A stretch of 54,706 bases of DNA from Acidimicrobiaceae bacterium (GTDB lineage Bacteria > Actinomycetota > Acidimicrobiia > Acidimicrobiales > MedAcidi-G1), in assembly GCA_002726315.1 (NCBI GenBank), contig PBSS01000043.1:1-54706 (forward strand), in the 5' to 3' direction. Below are positions 1 to 9,042 of this stretch, piece by piece. The translations under genes and the position numbers were made by a program. Each line of letters begins with the position of its first letter. Within the stretch, counting starts at the first letter, position 1. The notes under the pieces are model-generated. The model did not search any database. It saw nothing but the letters and a program-made list of their open reading frames with translations, and was not told the origin of the DNA.

Positions 1-722
1 CCCGCCATGACCTCGACTCCCAACTTCAGATCGGCCACGTGACGGGCCATCGGCCCCTCCACGCCCATCAACTGGAACGCCAGCGTCGGGGTGTCGGCCG
101 GCGGCATGGTGCCGGCACTCGGGAACCGTCCTAAGGAGGTCTTCAGCGACGTGATCCCACAGCAGTAGGCGGGGTTGCGCAGCGAGCCGCCCAGGTCGTT
201 GCCGAGCCCGAACGGTGACATGCCGGTCGCGATCGATGAGGCCTCTCCGCCGCTGGAGCCACCGGCCGTGAGGACAGGGTTCCAGGGGTTGCGGGTCAGA
301 CCGTGGAGGGGGTTGTTGGTGCTGATCCGCAGGCCCAACTCGGGCAGGTTGGTGCGGGCCAGGGGGATGGCACCGGCCGCCTTCATGCGTTCCACGACGG
401 GCGCATCCATGGGCGGCATGGCCTCGGCCATCGCCGGTACGCCCTGCGTCGTGGGCGAGCACGTGCAGTCCAGGTTCTCCTTGATGGTGATGGGCACACC
501 GTGGTAGGGCCCCAGCGGTTTGTCGGCTGCCACCGCGGCATCGGCCGCATCAGCACCGGCCCTGGCGCCGTCGGCCAGAACACGCACGACGGCGTTGAGA
601 TCACCGTTCACCTCGTCGATTCGGGCCAGGTGGGCATCGACCACCTCTCGGCTGGAGGTCTCGCCTCCGGCGATCATCGCCGCCAACTCGTGTGCCGCCC
701 GTGTCCACAGTTCGCCGCTCAT
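1..722 (-). CDS. Amidase-signature family amidase, 3' end missing
   Basis: Hydrolyses an amide, probably in the cytoplasm; the substrate cannot be read from sequence. The first 240 residues are present and the rest runs off the left edge. The amidase signature Ser-cisSer-Lys triad is visible: Lys81 in PITIKENLD, Ser156 in GGSSGGEAS, and the nucleophile Ser180 in the GGSLRNPA motif. The ATG at 722 is the first start of the open frame and the protein opens in the usual amidase way (helical N-terminus, then TSREVV). It is divergent from the alpha/beta hydrolase at 769 across 46 bp, so the two probably share a promoter region. The motifs are unambiguous for the family; a GatA-type role is less likely in this non-gat context but cannot be excluded from a partial gene. 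Confidence 0.9.
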   Translation of the reverse strand, partial: MSGELWTRAAHELAAMIAGGETSSREVVDAHLARIDEVNGDLNAVVRVLADGARAGADAADAAVAADKPLGPYHGVPITIKENLDCTCSPTTQGVPAMAEAMPPMDAPVVERMKAAGAIPLARTNLPELGLRISTNNPLHGLTRNPWNPVLTAGGSSGGEASSIATGMSPFGLGNDLGGSLRNPAYCCGITSLKTSLGRFPSAGTMPPADTPTLAFQLMGVEGPMARHVADLKLGVEVMA

Positions 723-768
723 GGTGGCAACCTAGATTGAAGTTGGATCGGGTTACAAAGGGGGTGAC

Positions 769-1650
769 ATGGGCCGCGTGACGGCAAACGGCATTGAGAT
801 TGAGTACGAGGTGTTCGGTGACGAGGCCGACCCTGCGCTGCTCCTGATCATGGGCCTGGGTGCCCAGATGACCACCTGGCCGGTCGAGTTCTGCCAGCAG
901 TTGGCGGGGCGAGGCCACCAGGTGATCCGTTTCGACAACCGCGATATCGGCCTGTCCAGCCACCTGGACCACCTCGATCGGGCGGACCCAACGGAGGTCA
1001 TGACCGCGGCAATGACCGGTGGGGCCTTTGACGCCCCCTACACGCTCACGGACATGGCGGCCGACTCGGTCGGCCTGCTCGATGCCCTGGGCCACGGGGC
1101 GGCCCACATCGTCGGAGCCTCGATGGGAGGCATGATCGCCCAGCGACTGGTGATCAACCACCCTGAACGGGCTCTCTCCTTGACGTCCATCTTCTCGACA
1201 CCCCGTTTCATTCCGGCAGATCCCGATGTGGCCGCCATCTTCATCTCGCCGGATCCCGGCACCCTCGAGGGTCGGATCCAGGCAGGCGTCGAGGGCGCCC
1301 GCGCCATATCAGGTGGTGGTTTCCCGTTCGACGAGGACCTCGTTCGCCAGTACGTGGCTAGCAACATCGAGCGGTCATGGCATCCCGATGGCCAGCAGCG
1401 GCAGATGGCGGCGATCGTGGCAGACGGTGACCGGACCGAGGAACTGCGTTCGGTGGACCTGCCGACCCTCGTACTGCACGGCACCCATGACCCCCTCGTG
1501 GTGCCCCAAGGGGGCCAGGAGACAGCCGATGCCATTCAGGGAGCCGAACTGGTGTGGATCGACGGAATGGGCCACGAGCTTCCGCCGGGTTCCTGGTCGA
1601 CGATTCTGGATGGAATCAGCGGGCTGGTCGCGGGGGTTGAGCAGGCCTGA
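769..1650 (+). CDS. Alpha/beta-fold hydrolase
   Basis: A 293-residue alpha/beta hydrolase, the usual length for the single-domain family. Visible catalytic elements are the nucleophile elbow GASMGG with Ser118, the acid Asp241 in GTHDPLV, and His269 in GMGHELP. An oxyanion region LLIMGLGAQ lies near residues 25-33. No signal peptide is seen, so it is likely cytosolic. The ATG at 769 follows a 46-bp divergent spacer shared with the amidase; the stop lies 12 bp before the convergent aldehyde dehydrogenase. The sequence resembles esterase/lipase-like hydrolases of actinobacteria, but the substrate is unknown. Confidence 0.88.
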   Translation: MGRVTANGIEIEYEVFGDEADPALLLIMGLGAQMTTWPVEFCQQLAGRGHQVIRFDNRDIGLSSHLDHLDRADPTEVMTAAMTGGAFDAPYTLTDMAADSVGLLDALGHGAAHIVGASMGGMIAQRLVINHPERALSLTSIFSTPRFIPADPDVAAIFISPDPGTLEGRIQAGVEGARAISGGGFPFDEDLVRQYVASNIERSWHPDGQQRQMAAIVADGDRTEELRSVDLPTLVLHGTHDPLVVPQGGQETADAIQGAELVWIDGMGHELPPGSWSTILDGISGLVAGVEQA

Positions 1651-1662
1651 ACCAGCCCGGAT

Positions 1663-3087
1663 CTACGCCTGGATGATGATGAGGCGCTCCTCTGTCATCT
1701 CATGCACGGCGTATACGGGGCCCTCCCGGGTGTTGCCCGACTCGTGAATTCCCCCGTAGGGCATCTGATCGGCTCGCCAGGTGGGCACCTCGTTGACGAG
1801 CACACCCGCGAAGTCGAGCACCTCGGTCGCCCGGAGAGCCTTGGCTATGTCGCTCGTGAACACCGCTGCGTGCAGGCCGTAGATGGTGTCGTTTGCACTT
1901 GCAAGGGCGTCCTCGAAGTCTGTGTAGGTGGCGACACCTACGACGGGTCCAAACACCTCGGCGCAGCTCACCTTCATGTCCGGGGTGACGCCCGTGAGCA
2001 CCGTTGGGGCCACCACCCCGTCGTCGCTTACCTTTCCGCCACACTCAACCACAGCTCCGGCCTCAACCGCCTCGTCGATCCATGACGTGACCCTGTGGGT
2101 GGAGTCACCGTTGATCAGGGCGGACACCTCGGTAGCCGGATCCGCCGGATCTCCCACGACCAGGGACCCGGTCTCAGCCACGAGCGCCTCGGTGAACTCG
2201 TCGGCAATGTCCTCGTGCACATAGATCCGCTGGGTGGAGATGCATACCTGGCCCGTGAACCCGAACGCTGCACCCTTGATCCGCGCAGCGGTGGATGCCA
2301 CGTCGACGTCGGGTTCGATGATCACCGGTGAGTTGTTGCCGAGTTCAAGCGATACCCGCTTGCGTGGAGCGTTGGCCCGGATCTGCCAGCCGACGGCGGA
2401 CGAACCGGTAAACGTGATCATGGCCACGTCCGGGTGTTCGGCCAGGTGTGCTGCGGTAGGCCCGTAGCATGGAACCACGTTCAGCCAGCCCGGTGGAAGG
2501 CCGCACTCGTCAAGCAGCAGTTCGCCCAGGCGGATGGCGCTGAGCGGCGTCTTGTCGGCCGGCTTGAGAACGACCGGGCAGCCGGCAGCGATGGCGGGTG
2601 CGATCTTGTGGCAGACCAGGTTCAGGGGGAAGTTGAACGGCGTTATGGCCCCGACTACACCGATTGGTACCCTCTTGACCCACCCGGTCTTGCCCACACC
2701 GGCAGAGCTAGCATCCATGGTGATCAGTTCACCGGTCATCGTGCGGGCCACAGCGGCGGCGAAACGGACGGTGTCGACGGCGCGTGCAGCCTCACCTCGG
2801 GCGATCGTGATGGGCTTAGCCGCCTCGGTCGAGATGGTCTGGGCCAACTCCTCGTGGTGGTCCGTGAGGCTGGCTGCCAGGCGGTCCAGGATTGCGGCGC
2901 GCTCATGAGTGGGGATGACGCCGGCCGCCAGGGTCGTCTTCGCCGTGTCCACAGCCCGGTCTAGGTGGTCGGTAGTGGCCTCGGCGACGGTTCCGAGCAG
3001 CCTGCCGTCGTAGGGCGACCGGACTTCGATTCTCGTTGTTGTGTCGACCCGTTGGTCACCGATGATCATCAGGTGGTGGGAAGACAT
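1663..3087 (-). CDS. NAD(P)-dependent aldehyde dehydrogenase
   Basis: Oxidises an aldehyde to the carboxylate using NAD(P)+. At 474 residues it has normal ALDH length. The core is intact: Asn152 in the ITPFNFP motif, the cofactor-contacting Lys175 in VVLKPADKTP, general base Glu248 in SLELGNNSPV and catalytic Cys282 in GQVCISTQR. The ELGNNSP loop and the short N-terminus recall the lactaldehyde/phosphonoacetaldehyde-type branch more than betaine or succinate-semialdehyde enzymes, but this is an impression. The gene converges on the hydrolase at 769-1650 (12-bp gap) and is divergent from the remnant and amidotransferase at 3193-4055. The substrate is undetermined. Confidence 0.9.
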   Translation of the reverse strand: MSSHHLMIIGDQRVDTTTRIEVRSPYDGRLLGTVAEATTDHLDRAVDTAKTTLAAGVIPTHERAAILDRLAASLTDHHEELAQTISTEAAKPITIARGEAARAVDTVRFAAAVARTMTGELITMDASSAGVGKTGWVKRVPIGVVGAITPFNFPLNLVCHKIAPAIAAGCPVVLKPADKTPLSAIRLGELLLDECGLPPGWLNVVPCYGPTAAHLAEHPDVAMITFTGSSAVGWQIRANAPRKRVSLELGNNSPVIIEPDVDVASTAARIKGAAFGFTGQVCISTQRIYVHEDIADEFTEALVAETGSLVVGDPADPATEVSALINGDSTHRVTSWIDEAVEAGAVVECGGKVSDDGVVAPTVLTGVTPDMKVSCAEVFGPVVGVATYTDFEDALASANDTIYGLHAAVFTSDIAKALRATEVLDFAGVLVNEVPTWRADQMPYGGIHESGNTREGPVYAVHEMTEERLIIIQA

Positions 3088-3192
3088 GGTTGTACCTCGC
3101 CGTGTTTGGCTTTGGATCGCAGGATAGTGAGCGGCAATCTACACTGCAGCGAATTCTTTGGGCCCTGACGAACAATGCTGAGAGGGAATGCA

Positions 3193-3333
3193 GTGACAGC
3201 AGCGCACCCACGGTCTGACGTGTTCGGCGTGGAGGGATTGGTGGACCACTTCATCAATGGTTCGAGGGTTCTGTCCCCGACCACGTTCGAGGACCGCTCT
3301 CCTTTGGGCTGGTCGACCTTGCTGGCCAAGTAG
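3193..3333 (+). pseudogene. Remnant of an aldehyde dehydrogenase N-terminus
   Basis: A 46-codon frame opens with GTG at 3193, has an AGAGGG ribosome-binding site at 3181-3186, and ends at TAG 3331. Its peptide contains HFINGSRVLS followed by TFEDRSPLGWSTLLAK. This resembles the first beta-strands of ALDH-superfamily enzymes (HFINGxxV...TFEDxxP...LA). The fragment stops where a full ALDH would continue, 5 bp before the gamma-glutamyl hydrolase. Putrescine-pathway loci often pair an ALDH (PuuC type) with a PuuD hydrolase, so this may be a truncated puuC-like gene. It could instead be a short expressed leader peptide; the resemblance is by eye. Confidence 0.4.
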
Positions 3334-3338
3334 GCGTA

Positions 3339-4055
3339 ATGATGCACAGGAGACCACTAATCGGCATCACGGGTAGGCGTAAGAAGGGTCGCCACATAGT
3401 GGAGAACCTTGAGGTCTTGGCCGACTTCAATGTCGACCTCTACTACGCCGACTATGCGAACGGCGTGATTGAGGCGGGTGGCCTGCCGGTACACCTCCCC
3501 ATCGACGCTGATCCTGTTGACCTGTTAGAGCACCTAAATGGTTTGCTTCTTCCGGGTGGAGGAGACATTGATCCGGGTCGCTACGGAGCTGAGGTCGAGA
3601 CCAACACCTTCCCGCCCGAACCGTTAAGAGACGAACAAGAACTTGCCCTAGTTAGCTGTGCCTACGAACTTGCACTTCCCATCCTCGGTATCTGCCGCGG
3701 CCTGCAGGTGATCAACGTCCACGCAGGCGGGACACTCCACCAGGACATCCCACCGCACGCCGGCTTCGAGCAGGTGGCCACGACCGAACTACACATGGTC
3801 ACCTTCGAACCCGGCACAACCCTTGGAGACATCTACGGATCGGAACGCTCGGTCAACTCGCTCCACCACCAGACAGTTGACCGGGTTGGAGATGGTCTTC
3901 GAGTGAGCGCCCAGTCTCCGGAAGGTTCGATCGAAGGCTTGGAACACTCTGATCTGCCGATCATCGCCGTGCAGTGGCACCCCGAGATGCTTGCTACAAG
4001 GTCGGTAGATCCGGCATTTTCCTGGCTTGTCGAAACAGCAGCAGAGCGATTCTGA
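3339..4055 (+). CDS. Gamma-glutamyl-gamma-aminobutyrate hydrolase-like (class I glutamine amidotransferase, peptidase C26)
   Basis: Predicted to cleave gamma-glutamyl amides such as gamma-Glu-GABA to glutamate plus the amine. The 238-residue protein is a stand-alone class I amidotransferase domain: IGITGR near the N-terminus, the oxyanion motif LLPGGGDIDP at 70-79, nucleophile Cys119 in LGICRGLQ, an SLHHQ motif at 174-178 typical of PuuD-like hydrolases, and His214/Glu216 in VQWHPEM. No synthetase domain is attached, which fits a hydrolase. The ATG at 3339 lies 5 bp after the ALDH remnant stop, suggesting translational coupling. No PuuA-type glutamine synthetase is in the window, so the pathway role is inferred from the family. 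Confidence 0.85.
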   Translation: MMHRRPLIGITGRRKKGRHIVENLEVLADFNVDLYYADYANGVIEAGGLPVHLPIDADPVDLLEHLNGLLLPGGGDIDPGRYGAEVETNTFPPEPLRDEQELALVSCAYELALPILGICRGLQVINVHAGGTLHQDIPPHAGFEQVATTELHMVTFEPGTTLGDIYGSERSVNSLHHQTVDRVGDGLRVSAQSPEGSIEGLEHSDLPIIAVQWHPEMLATRSVDPAFSWLVETAAERF

Positions 4056-4417
4056 AGCGTTCACATTAGGACCGTGTGGCTTAGTCTCCTGTTGTCAGAC
4101 CTGCTTTGTACCGCCTCTACCACGGGACCGGTCTGAGTCTCGGCTGGGGCGCCTCCGGTAATGACCTGGCTGCCCTTGAGGCAGGAGGAACGATCAGGGC
4201 TCCGTATCCGGAAAGGGCTTGTGTGAAACGGGATCATCGGGATCGTTGAGGACGAAGAACACCTCGATTTTGAAGCCTCACTCTTCGAGGTGTTCATCGA
4301 TGCTCTTAACTGGTCCATGTTCATCGTGTTCGATTACGAGAGCGCACACCGCCGAACTGTGTCGCCCCCTCACTGCCGAGAGCCGAGCTAGGACGATTCG
4401 CTGGCTACCGTCTGCAC
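4056..4417. other. 362-bp intergenic region with no supported gene
   Basis: No convincing gene. A 56-codon coding-like stretch in the plus frame (about 4228-4391) reads GIIGIVEDEEHLDF... but has no start and follows an in-frame TGA, so it may be a decayed gene. A perfect 11-bp inverted repeat lies inside it (listed separately). The longer frames on either strand here lack recognisable motifs. Confidence 0.5.
4257..4295. repeat. 11-bp perfect inverted repeat
   Basis: GAACACCTCGA at 4257-4267 is the exact reverse complement of TCGAGGTGTTC at 4285-4295, separated by 17 nt. There is no T-tract after it, and it lies 200 bp past the preceding stop, so it is not a typical terminator. It could be a recombination footprint, an operator or chance within decayed coding sequence. 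Confidence 0.6.
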
Positions 4418-5776
4418 ATGGCGACCGGCCCTGAAGACCTGAGAGCGTATCCAGCATCAGCGGAGGGGGCATTTCCCCCGCGTGAGGGCAATCTGGTGCT
4501 GCCACTCGTGGACGGCGCCGTCGCATTCGACCTGATTGCAGAAGCGGTCGAGGCCGCCGTCTCCTCAGTGTGGGTGTGTGTTGCATTCATAGAGGTAGAT
4601 GCCATTTTTCCCCATGGCCGTGGGACCTTCTTGGACCTTATGGACACGGCTACTGGTCGTGGGATCAACGTGAGGGTGCTCTTCTGGCACCCCGAGGGTG
4701 AAGCAGCCGAGGCTGATGACACCCTCCCCGGCGATAGTTCAACTGCATCGCTTCTGGCTGCACGCAACACGACCTGGCATGCCCGCTGGGATGCCGTCGG
4801 CATGCGCTGCCAGCACCAGAAGATGTGGCTCATCGACGCCGGCACCTCTGACGAGGTCGCCTTCGTTGGCGGTATCAACATCAGTGCCGGGTCGATGGCC
4901 GGTCCGGACCATGATGAACCGAGCCGACACGACAGGTACGCCAACATCCACGATGTGCATTGTCTGATGAGAGGGCCATCAGTGACCGATGTGCACGACA
5001 ACTTCGTGATGCGTTGGAATGGAGCCTCACAACGAGACCAAAAGCATGGCGCATGGCCGGTGGGTGGTACGGACGACCTGGATTCACCTGTTGGCCGGAC
5101 CGCACTGGTTGGCGACACGACCGCCCAGATAGTGCGCAGCGTCCTGCCGGGCCTGTATCCGGAGTTGCCCAACGGGGAGAACAGCGTGCGTGCGCAGTAC
5201 CTGGAGGCGATTGGGGCAGCGCGCGATTACATATACATAGAGGATCAGATACTGCTCAGCCGTGTGGTCCTTGTGGCGCTCGGAGAGGCACTGGAGAGGG
5301 GGGTTGTGGTCGTGGCGCTGGTGCCCGGTGATCCCATGCCCGAACTTGCAAGGTACCGGGCGTTTCCGGGTATAGCCGCCGGCTACGACGCACTTGCCGC
5401 ACTCGCCGAGCATGCCGGATTCTGCCTGGCTGCACCGGCGGCCCGCAGGTCGTGGGGCTACGAGGAGATCTACGTTCACTCCAAGACAATGGTCGTCGAC
5501 GATCGCTGGGCGACCATTGGCTCGGCAAACCTCATCTTCACCTCCTTCCAGGGTGACACCGAGATGAATGTGTCTTTCTGGGATGCCGAGGTGGCCCGGT
5601 CGTTCCGGGTGCGTCAGATCGATGAGCAAGGCGGGTTCGCATCGGCGGGCATGGACGGCCGTGCCGCTGTTCAGGGATTGGCAGAGGTGGCCCAATCCAA
5701 TAATGTGCGACGAGCCCATGGGGGCGACCTTGTCGGCTTTGCTTGTCGGATAGATCCAAGCAGTTGGGCTACGTGA
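4418..5776 (+). CDS. Phospholipase D-like protein with two HKD motifs
   Basis: A 452-residue member of the PLD superfamily (cardiolipin synthase/phospholipase D/phosphodiesterase fold). Two HxKxxxxD catalytic motifs are present: His133-Lys135-Asp140 in QHQKMWLID and His354-Lys356-Asp361 in VHSKTMVVDD, the latter followed by GSANL. Two HKD motifs in one chain form one active site, so it should be active as a monomer. No N-terminal membrane segment is seen, unlike classical Cls enzymes, which favours a soluble phosphodiesterase or phospholipase. The ATG at 4418 is taken as start; no strong ribosome-binding site is seen. It precedes rmuC by 67 bp. Confidence 0.88.
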   Translation: MATGPEDLRAYPASAEGAFPPREGNLVLPLVDGAVAFDLIAEAVEAAVSSVWVCVAFIEVDAIFPHGRGTFLDLMDTATGRGINVRVLFWHPEGEAAEADDTLPGDSSTASLLAARNTTWHARWDAVGMRCQHQKMWLIDAGTSDEVAFVGGINISAGSMAGPDHDEPSRHDRYANIHDVHCLMRGPSVTDVHDNFVMRWNGASQRDQKHGAWPVGGTDDLDSPVGRTALVGDTTAQIVRSVLPGLYPELPNGENSVRAQYLEAIGAARDYIYIEDQILLSRVVLVALGEALERGVVVVALVPGDPMPELARYRAFPGIAAGYDALAALAEHAGFCLAAPAARRSWGYEEIYVHSKTMVVDDRWATIGSANLIFTSFQGDTEMNVSFWDAEVARSFRVRQIDEQGGFASAGMDGRAAVQGLAEVAQSNNVRRAHGGDLVGFACRIDPSSWAT

Positions 5777-5843
5777 CGACTTCAACTGGGGGCAGGTAGG
5801 GAATTCCCTGCGTCTGTCGCAGCGGGTGCGTACCCTCCATGTC

Positions 5844-7049
5844 ATGGAACTAGTGACTATTGCAGTCCTCTTGGTCGCCGCAGTAGCCGTCGTATGGGCG
5901 ATACGCCGCGGCAACTCTCCTCATAGCGTTGAGCCGACAGTCGACGGGGCGGCACTTGCCCAACTCATCGGTGCCGAGGTGAAGGCACAACTCGGTGACG
6001 CGGCTACCTCTGCCTTGCAGGCCAACAACGAGCAGTTCCTTGCACTCGCCACTGAGCGCATGAATGCAGTCCAGGCTCAGACCAAGGGTCTGCTTGATCC
6101 GTTTTCCAAGCAGATGGAGCAACTTGGTAGGACGGTCGGTGATCTTCGTTCGGCCCACGAGCAAGACAAGGGAGCGGTCCAGAAGATGACTGGTGAGATG
6201 GGCCGCCAGATCACTGAGTTGACGTCGTCGACCCTCACACTCTCCGAAGCGCTCAGGTCTCCCACGGCACGCGGCGCTTGGGGAGAGAACCAACTTCGCA
6301 ATGTCGTCGAACTGTCGGGTATGTCGCGCTACTGCGACTACGACGAACAATTCACCGGTGAGAACCGCGAGGGTTCCCGCGGTCGCCCCGACGTGCGCGT
6401 TCGCCTACCGAACGGAGCACACATAGCGGTCGACTCCAAAGTCCCTCTCGACGCATACCTGGATGCTCAGGCAGCGACAGAGACGACCGAGGTCGAAGCC
6501 CACATGGCTCGCCATGCAGCCGCACTGCGAAGTCACGTGAAGCAACTGTCCGGCAAGAAGTACTGGGAGCAGGGCGACGGCCCCTCACCCGAGTTCGTGG
6601 TCCTCTTCGTACCCGGTGAATCCTTCCTGGCTGATGCCCTGCGCTCCGACCACACCCTCCTAAATGAGGCAATGGAGAAGCGGGTGCTATTGGCCTCACC
6701 CGTCAACCTGCTAGCTCTGCTCTGGGCTGTGTCACGCGGCTGGCAAGAGGCCCGCGTCAGCGAGCACGCCAGGGAGATAGCTGACCTGGGTCAGGAACTC
6801 TACGACCGGGTCGGTGTCGTGTTGGGTCACGTCGATAAGACCGGCCGTGGGCTCGCTACAGCCGTCGGGGCGTTCAATGACCTAGTGGGTTCCGTCGACG
6901 GCAGGCTGCTCGTGACCATGCGCAAGTTCCCCGATCTGGGTGCCGGTTCGACAGAACTGACTGCTGCCAGTGAGGTGGATGCCCTGCCCCGTCACATCCA
7001 AGCCACCGAACTAACTGAAGTGCCTTTGGAGGAGAGAGATCAGATCTGA
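5844..7049 (+). CDS. rmuC: RmuC family protein
   Basis: RmuC proteins limit inversions and genome rearrangement and carry a PD-(D/E)XK nuclease-like fold. This one has a single N-terminal membrane segment (ELVTIAVLLVAAVAVVWAI, residues 2-20), then a helical, probably coiled-coil stretch to about 130. The hallmark GAWGENQLRNVVE follows, then RPDVRVRLP and AVDSKVPLDAYLDA (the predicted nuclease core), and the C-terminal LLASPVNLLALLWAVSRGW block. At about 401 residues it is somewhat shorter than E. coli RmuC. The frame extends to a GTG at 5826, but the ATG at 5844 places the hydrophobic segment directly at the N-terminus and is preferred. Confidence 0.93.
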   Translation: MELVTIAVLLVAAVAVVWAIRRGNSPHSVEPTVDGAALAQLIGAEVKAQLGDAATSALQANNEQFLALATERMNAVQAQTKGLLDPFSKQMEQLGRTVGDLRSAHEQDKGAVQKMTGEMGRQITELTSSTLTLSEALRSPTARGAWGENQLRNVVELSGMSRYCDYDEQFTGENREGSRGRPDVRVRLPNGAHIAVDSKVPLDAYLDAQAATETTEVEAHMARHAAALRSHVKQLSGKKYWEQGDGPSPEFVVLFVPGESFLADALRSDHTLLNEAMEKRVLLASPVNLLALLWAVSRGWQEARVSEHAREIADLGQELYDRVGVVLGHVDKTGRGLATAVGAFNDLVGSVDGRLLVTMRKFPDLGAGSTELTAASEVDALPRHIQATELTEVPLEERDQI

Positions 7050-7145
7050 CCTAGATCGACATTGGCGGTAGATCAGATCAAGCGTGCCCAGGCCACAAGT
7101 CAACGACTTTGGGCTGTAACGAGTTGACGTCTAGCCTCATGCTTC

Positions 7146-7976
7146 ATGGCGGCTGGGCTAGCTCTATTGGCGGCATTGTTTTTTGGTTCTAGTGATTTCC
7201 TCGGTGGACGAGCAACACGACAAACCAGCCTGATATCCGTTGTTGCTACATCCCACCTTGTAGGCCTGGTCTTTATCGGAGGCATAGCTCCAATAATTGC
7301 AGATCAGTTTGGTGCTCTGGATCTGTTTATTGGGATGTTGGCAGGAGCGTTCGAACTGCTAGGACTCGTGTTCCTCTATCGCGGGTTAGCTCGTGGCCCA
7401 ATGGTGATTACAGCTCCGGTTGCAGCTGTCTGCAATGCGGCGTTACCAGTTCTTTGGGGAGTGATGTTTGGTGAGTACCTTTCCCGCTTGCAAGTTATTG
7501 GGATCCTGATCGGGTTGGTGTCAATTCTATTGGTGTCAGGGGTGTCAACCGGAGGTGGCAGATTGTCCGTAGGTCTTCTATTCGAGTCTGTTCTCGCCGG
7601 AGTGGGGTTTGCCGGGTCCTACATCGTTATGAGTGTTACGGACCAAGCCAGTGCACCCTGGCCTGTAGTCGGTGCCAGGATCATGTCCGTATTCGTGGTG
7701 TTTGTTCTGATAGTCGCTCTTCGTCAGTCACCCAAGCCCGCTATAGGCACCACAAAGTGGTTAGTGAGTATCGGGGTGCTCAATGGTTTGGCCAATGTTG
7801 CTTTGTTGGCAGCGCTGAATCGAGGTCACCTAAGCCTTGCATCGGTACTGAGTTCGCTGTATCCGGTGACGACCATTGGCTTGGCTAGTGTCATCTTGAG
7901 AGAGCGAATGAGGCCTAGCCAGGTCATTGGGTTGACCGGAGCAATGGCCACGATTGTCTTGGTAGTTGCTGGTTGA
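7146..7976 (+). CDS. EamA/DMT-family transporter
   Basis: An inner-membrane drug/metabolite transporter of 276 residues, almost entirely hydrophobic with about ten predicted membrane helices arranged as two EamA repeats. The N-terminal repeat begins LLAALFFGSSDFLGG and the C-terminal repeat ends with SVILRERMRPSQVIG and a final helix. Such proteins usually export amino acids or metabolites; no substrate can be assigned. Its base composition looks AT-richer by eye than the genes around it, which might mean acquisition by transfer. It is similar in length and layout to the second EamA gene at 32532. Confidence 0.88.
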   Translation: MAAGLALLAALFFGSSDFLGGRATRQTSLISVVATSHLVGLVFIGGIAPIIADQFGALDLFIGMLAGAFELLGLVFLYRGLARGPMVITAPVAAVCNAALPVLWGVMFGEYLSRLQVIGILIGLVSILLVSGVSTGGGRLSVGLLFESVLAGVGFAGSYIVMSVTDQASAPWPVVGARIMSVFVVFVLIVALRQSPKPAIGTTKWLVSIGVLNGLANVALLAALNRGHLSLASVLSSLYPVTTIGLASVILRERMRPSQVIGLTGAMATIVLVVAG

Positions 7977-8165
7977 TTTGAGTGGTTGAAGAGTTCGTCT
8001 AGTGGCGTCACCGCTGAGTATCTCTCGGATCTGGTTCAGGTGGTGGATGATGGATCGCTAATAGCCGCATGGGGGCTTTCGGGGGTTGGTTTCACGTGGA
8101 GATGTGGCCAGCCTTAGGGTCCTACTGGTTGTGACCGGCAAGTAATGGCAACAGAGGAGTCTGCA

Positions 8166-9008
8166 ATGGCAAACGAGGTACGGGCGGCAATGGTCCAGAC
8201 GGCCTGGACAGGCGATAAGGAGTCAATGATCGAACTCCACGAGAGGTACATGCGTGAGTCTGCAGCTGTTGGAGCCCAGGTGATGTGCTTTCAGGAACTC
8301 TTCTACGGCCCTTACTTCTGCCAGGTGCAGGAGACTGATTACTATGACTACGCCGAGGCAATTCCAGATGGACCGACCACTAAGCGTTTCCAGGAACTCG
8401 CGACTGAACTCGGCATGGTTGTGGTTTTACCCATGTACGAAAAGGAACAAGAGGGCCTTCTCTATAACACTGCAGCGGTCATCGATGCTGATGGCACCTA
8501 TCTGGGCAAGTACCGAAAGACCCACATCCCTCAGGTCAAGGGCTTTTGGGAGAAGTTCTATTTCCGCCCCGGAAACCTTGGGTATCCGGTATTCGATACG
8601 GCGGTTGGAAAAGTTGGCGTCTACATCTGCTATGACCGGCACTTCCCCGAGGGTTGGCGGGCACTCGGCTTGAACGGCGCCCAGATTGTGTTCAACCCGT
8701 CGGCAACCAGCCGTGGTCTCTCTTCATACCTGTGGCAACTGGAACAGCCGGCGTCTGCGGTAGCCAATATGTACTTCGTTGGGGCCATCAACCGCGTTGG
8801 TGTAGAGGCATTGGGTGACAACGATTTCTATGGAACTACCTACTTCGTCAACCCGCGTGGACAGTTCGTGGGCGATGTTTGCTCTGACCAGGAGGCCGAG
8901 TTGATAGTTCGTGATCTGGACTTTGACCAAGTCGATGAGGTCCGTAATCAGTGGGCGTTCTACCGTGATCGCAGGCCGGACATGTACGGCCCGCTGACTT
9001 CTGCCTGA
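8166..9008 (+). CDS. Nitrilase-superfamily amidohydrolase, probable beta-ureidopropionase
   Basis: Predicted to hydrolyse N-carbamoyl-beta-alanine to beta-alanine, CO2 and ammonia. The nitrilase Glu-Lys-Cys triad is clear: Glu44 in CFQELFYGPYF, Lys118 in KYRKTHIPQ and Cys155 in VYICYDRHFPEGWR. The CYDRHFPE motif is typical of beta-ureidopropionase and N-carbamoylputrescine amidase branches. The upstream ATG at 8145 has no good ribosome-binding site; AGAGGAG at 8153-8159 sits 6 nt before the ATG at 8166, which I chose. It leads a cluster with a class III aminotransferase, dihydropyrimidinase and MmsA-type dehydrogenase, which strongly favours the pyrimidine-degradation role over polyamine metabolism. 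Confidence 0.87.
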   Translation: MANEVRAAMVQTAWTGDKESMIELHERYMRESAAVGAQVMCFQELFYGPYFCQVQETDYYDYAEAIPDGPTTKRFQELATELGMVVVLPMYEKEQEGLLYNTAAVIDADGTYLGKYRKTHIPQVKGFWEKFYFRPGNLGYPVFDTAVGKVGVYICYDRHFPEGWRALGLNGAQIVFNPSATSRGLSSYLWQLEQPASAVANMYFVGAINRVGVEALGDNDFYGTTYFVNPRGQFVGDVCSDQEAELIVRDLDFDQVDEVRNQWAFYRDRRPDMYGPLTSA

Positions 9009-9042
9009 GGGTGGCCACTCCAAGCTGGGGGAGAGAGCAAAA

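Noticed and set aside
4061-4324. Minus-strand 87-codon frame between the hydrolase and the PLD-like gene
   Set aside because: Composition is Ser/Pro/Arg-rich with no recognisable motif or ribosome-binding site; it is best explained as a chance frame.
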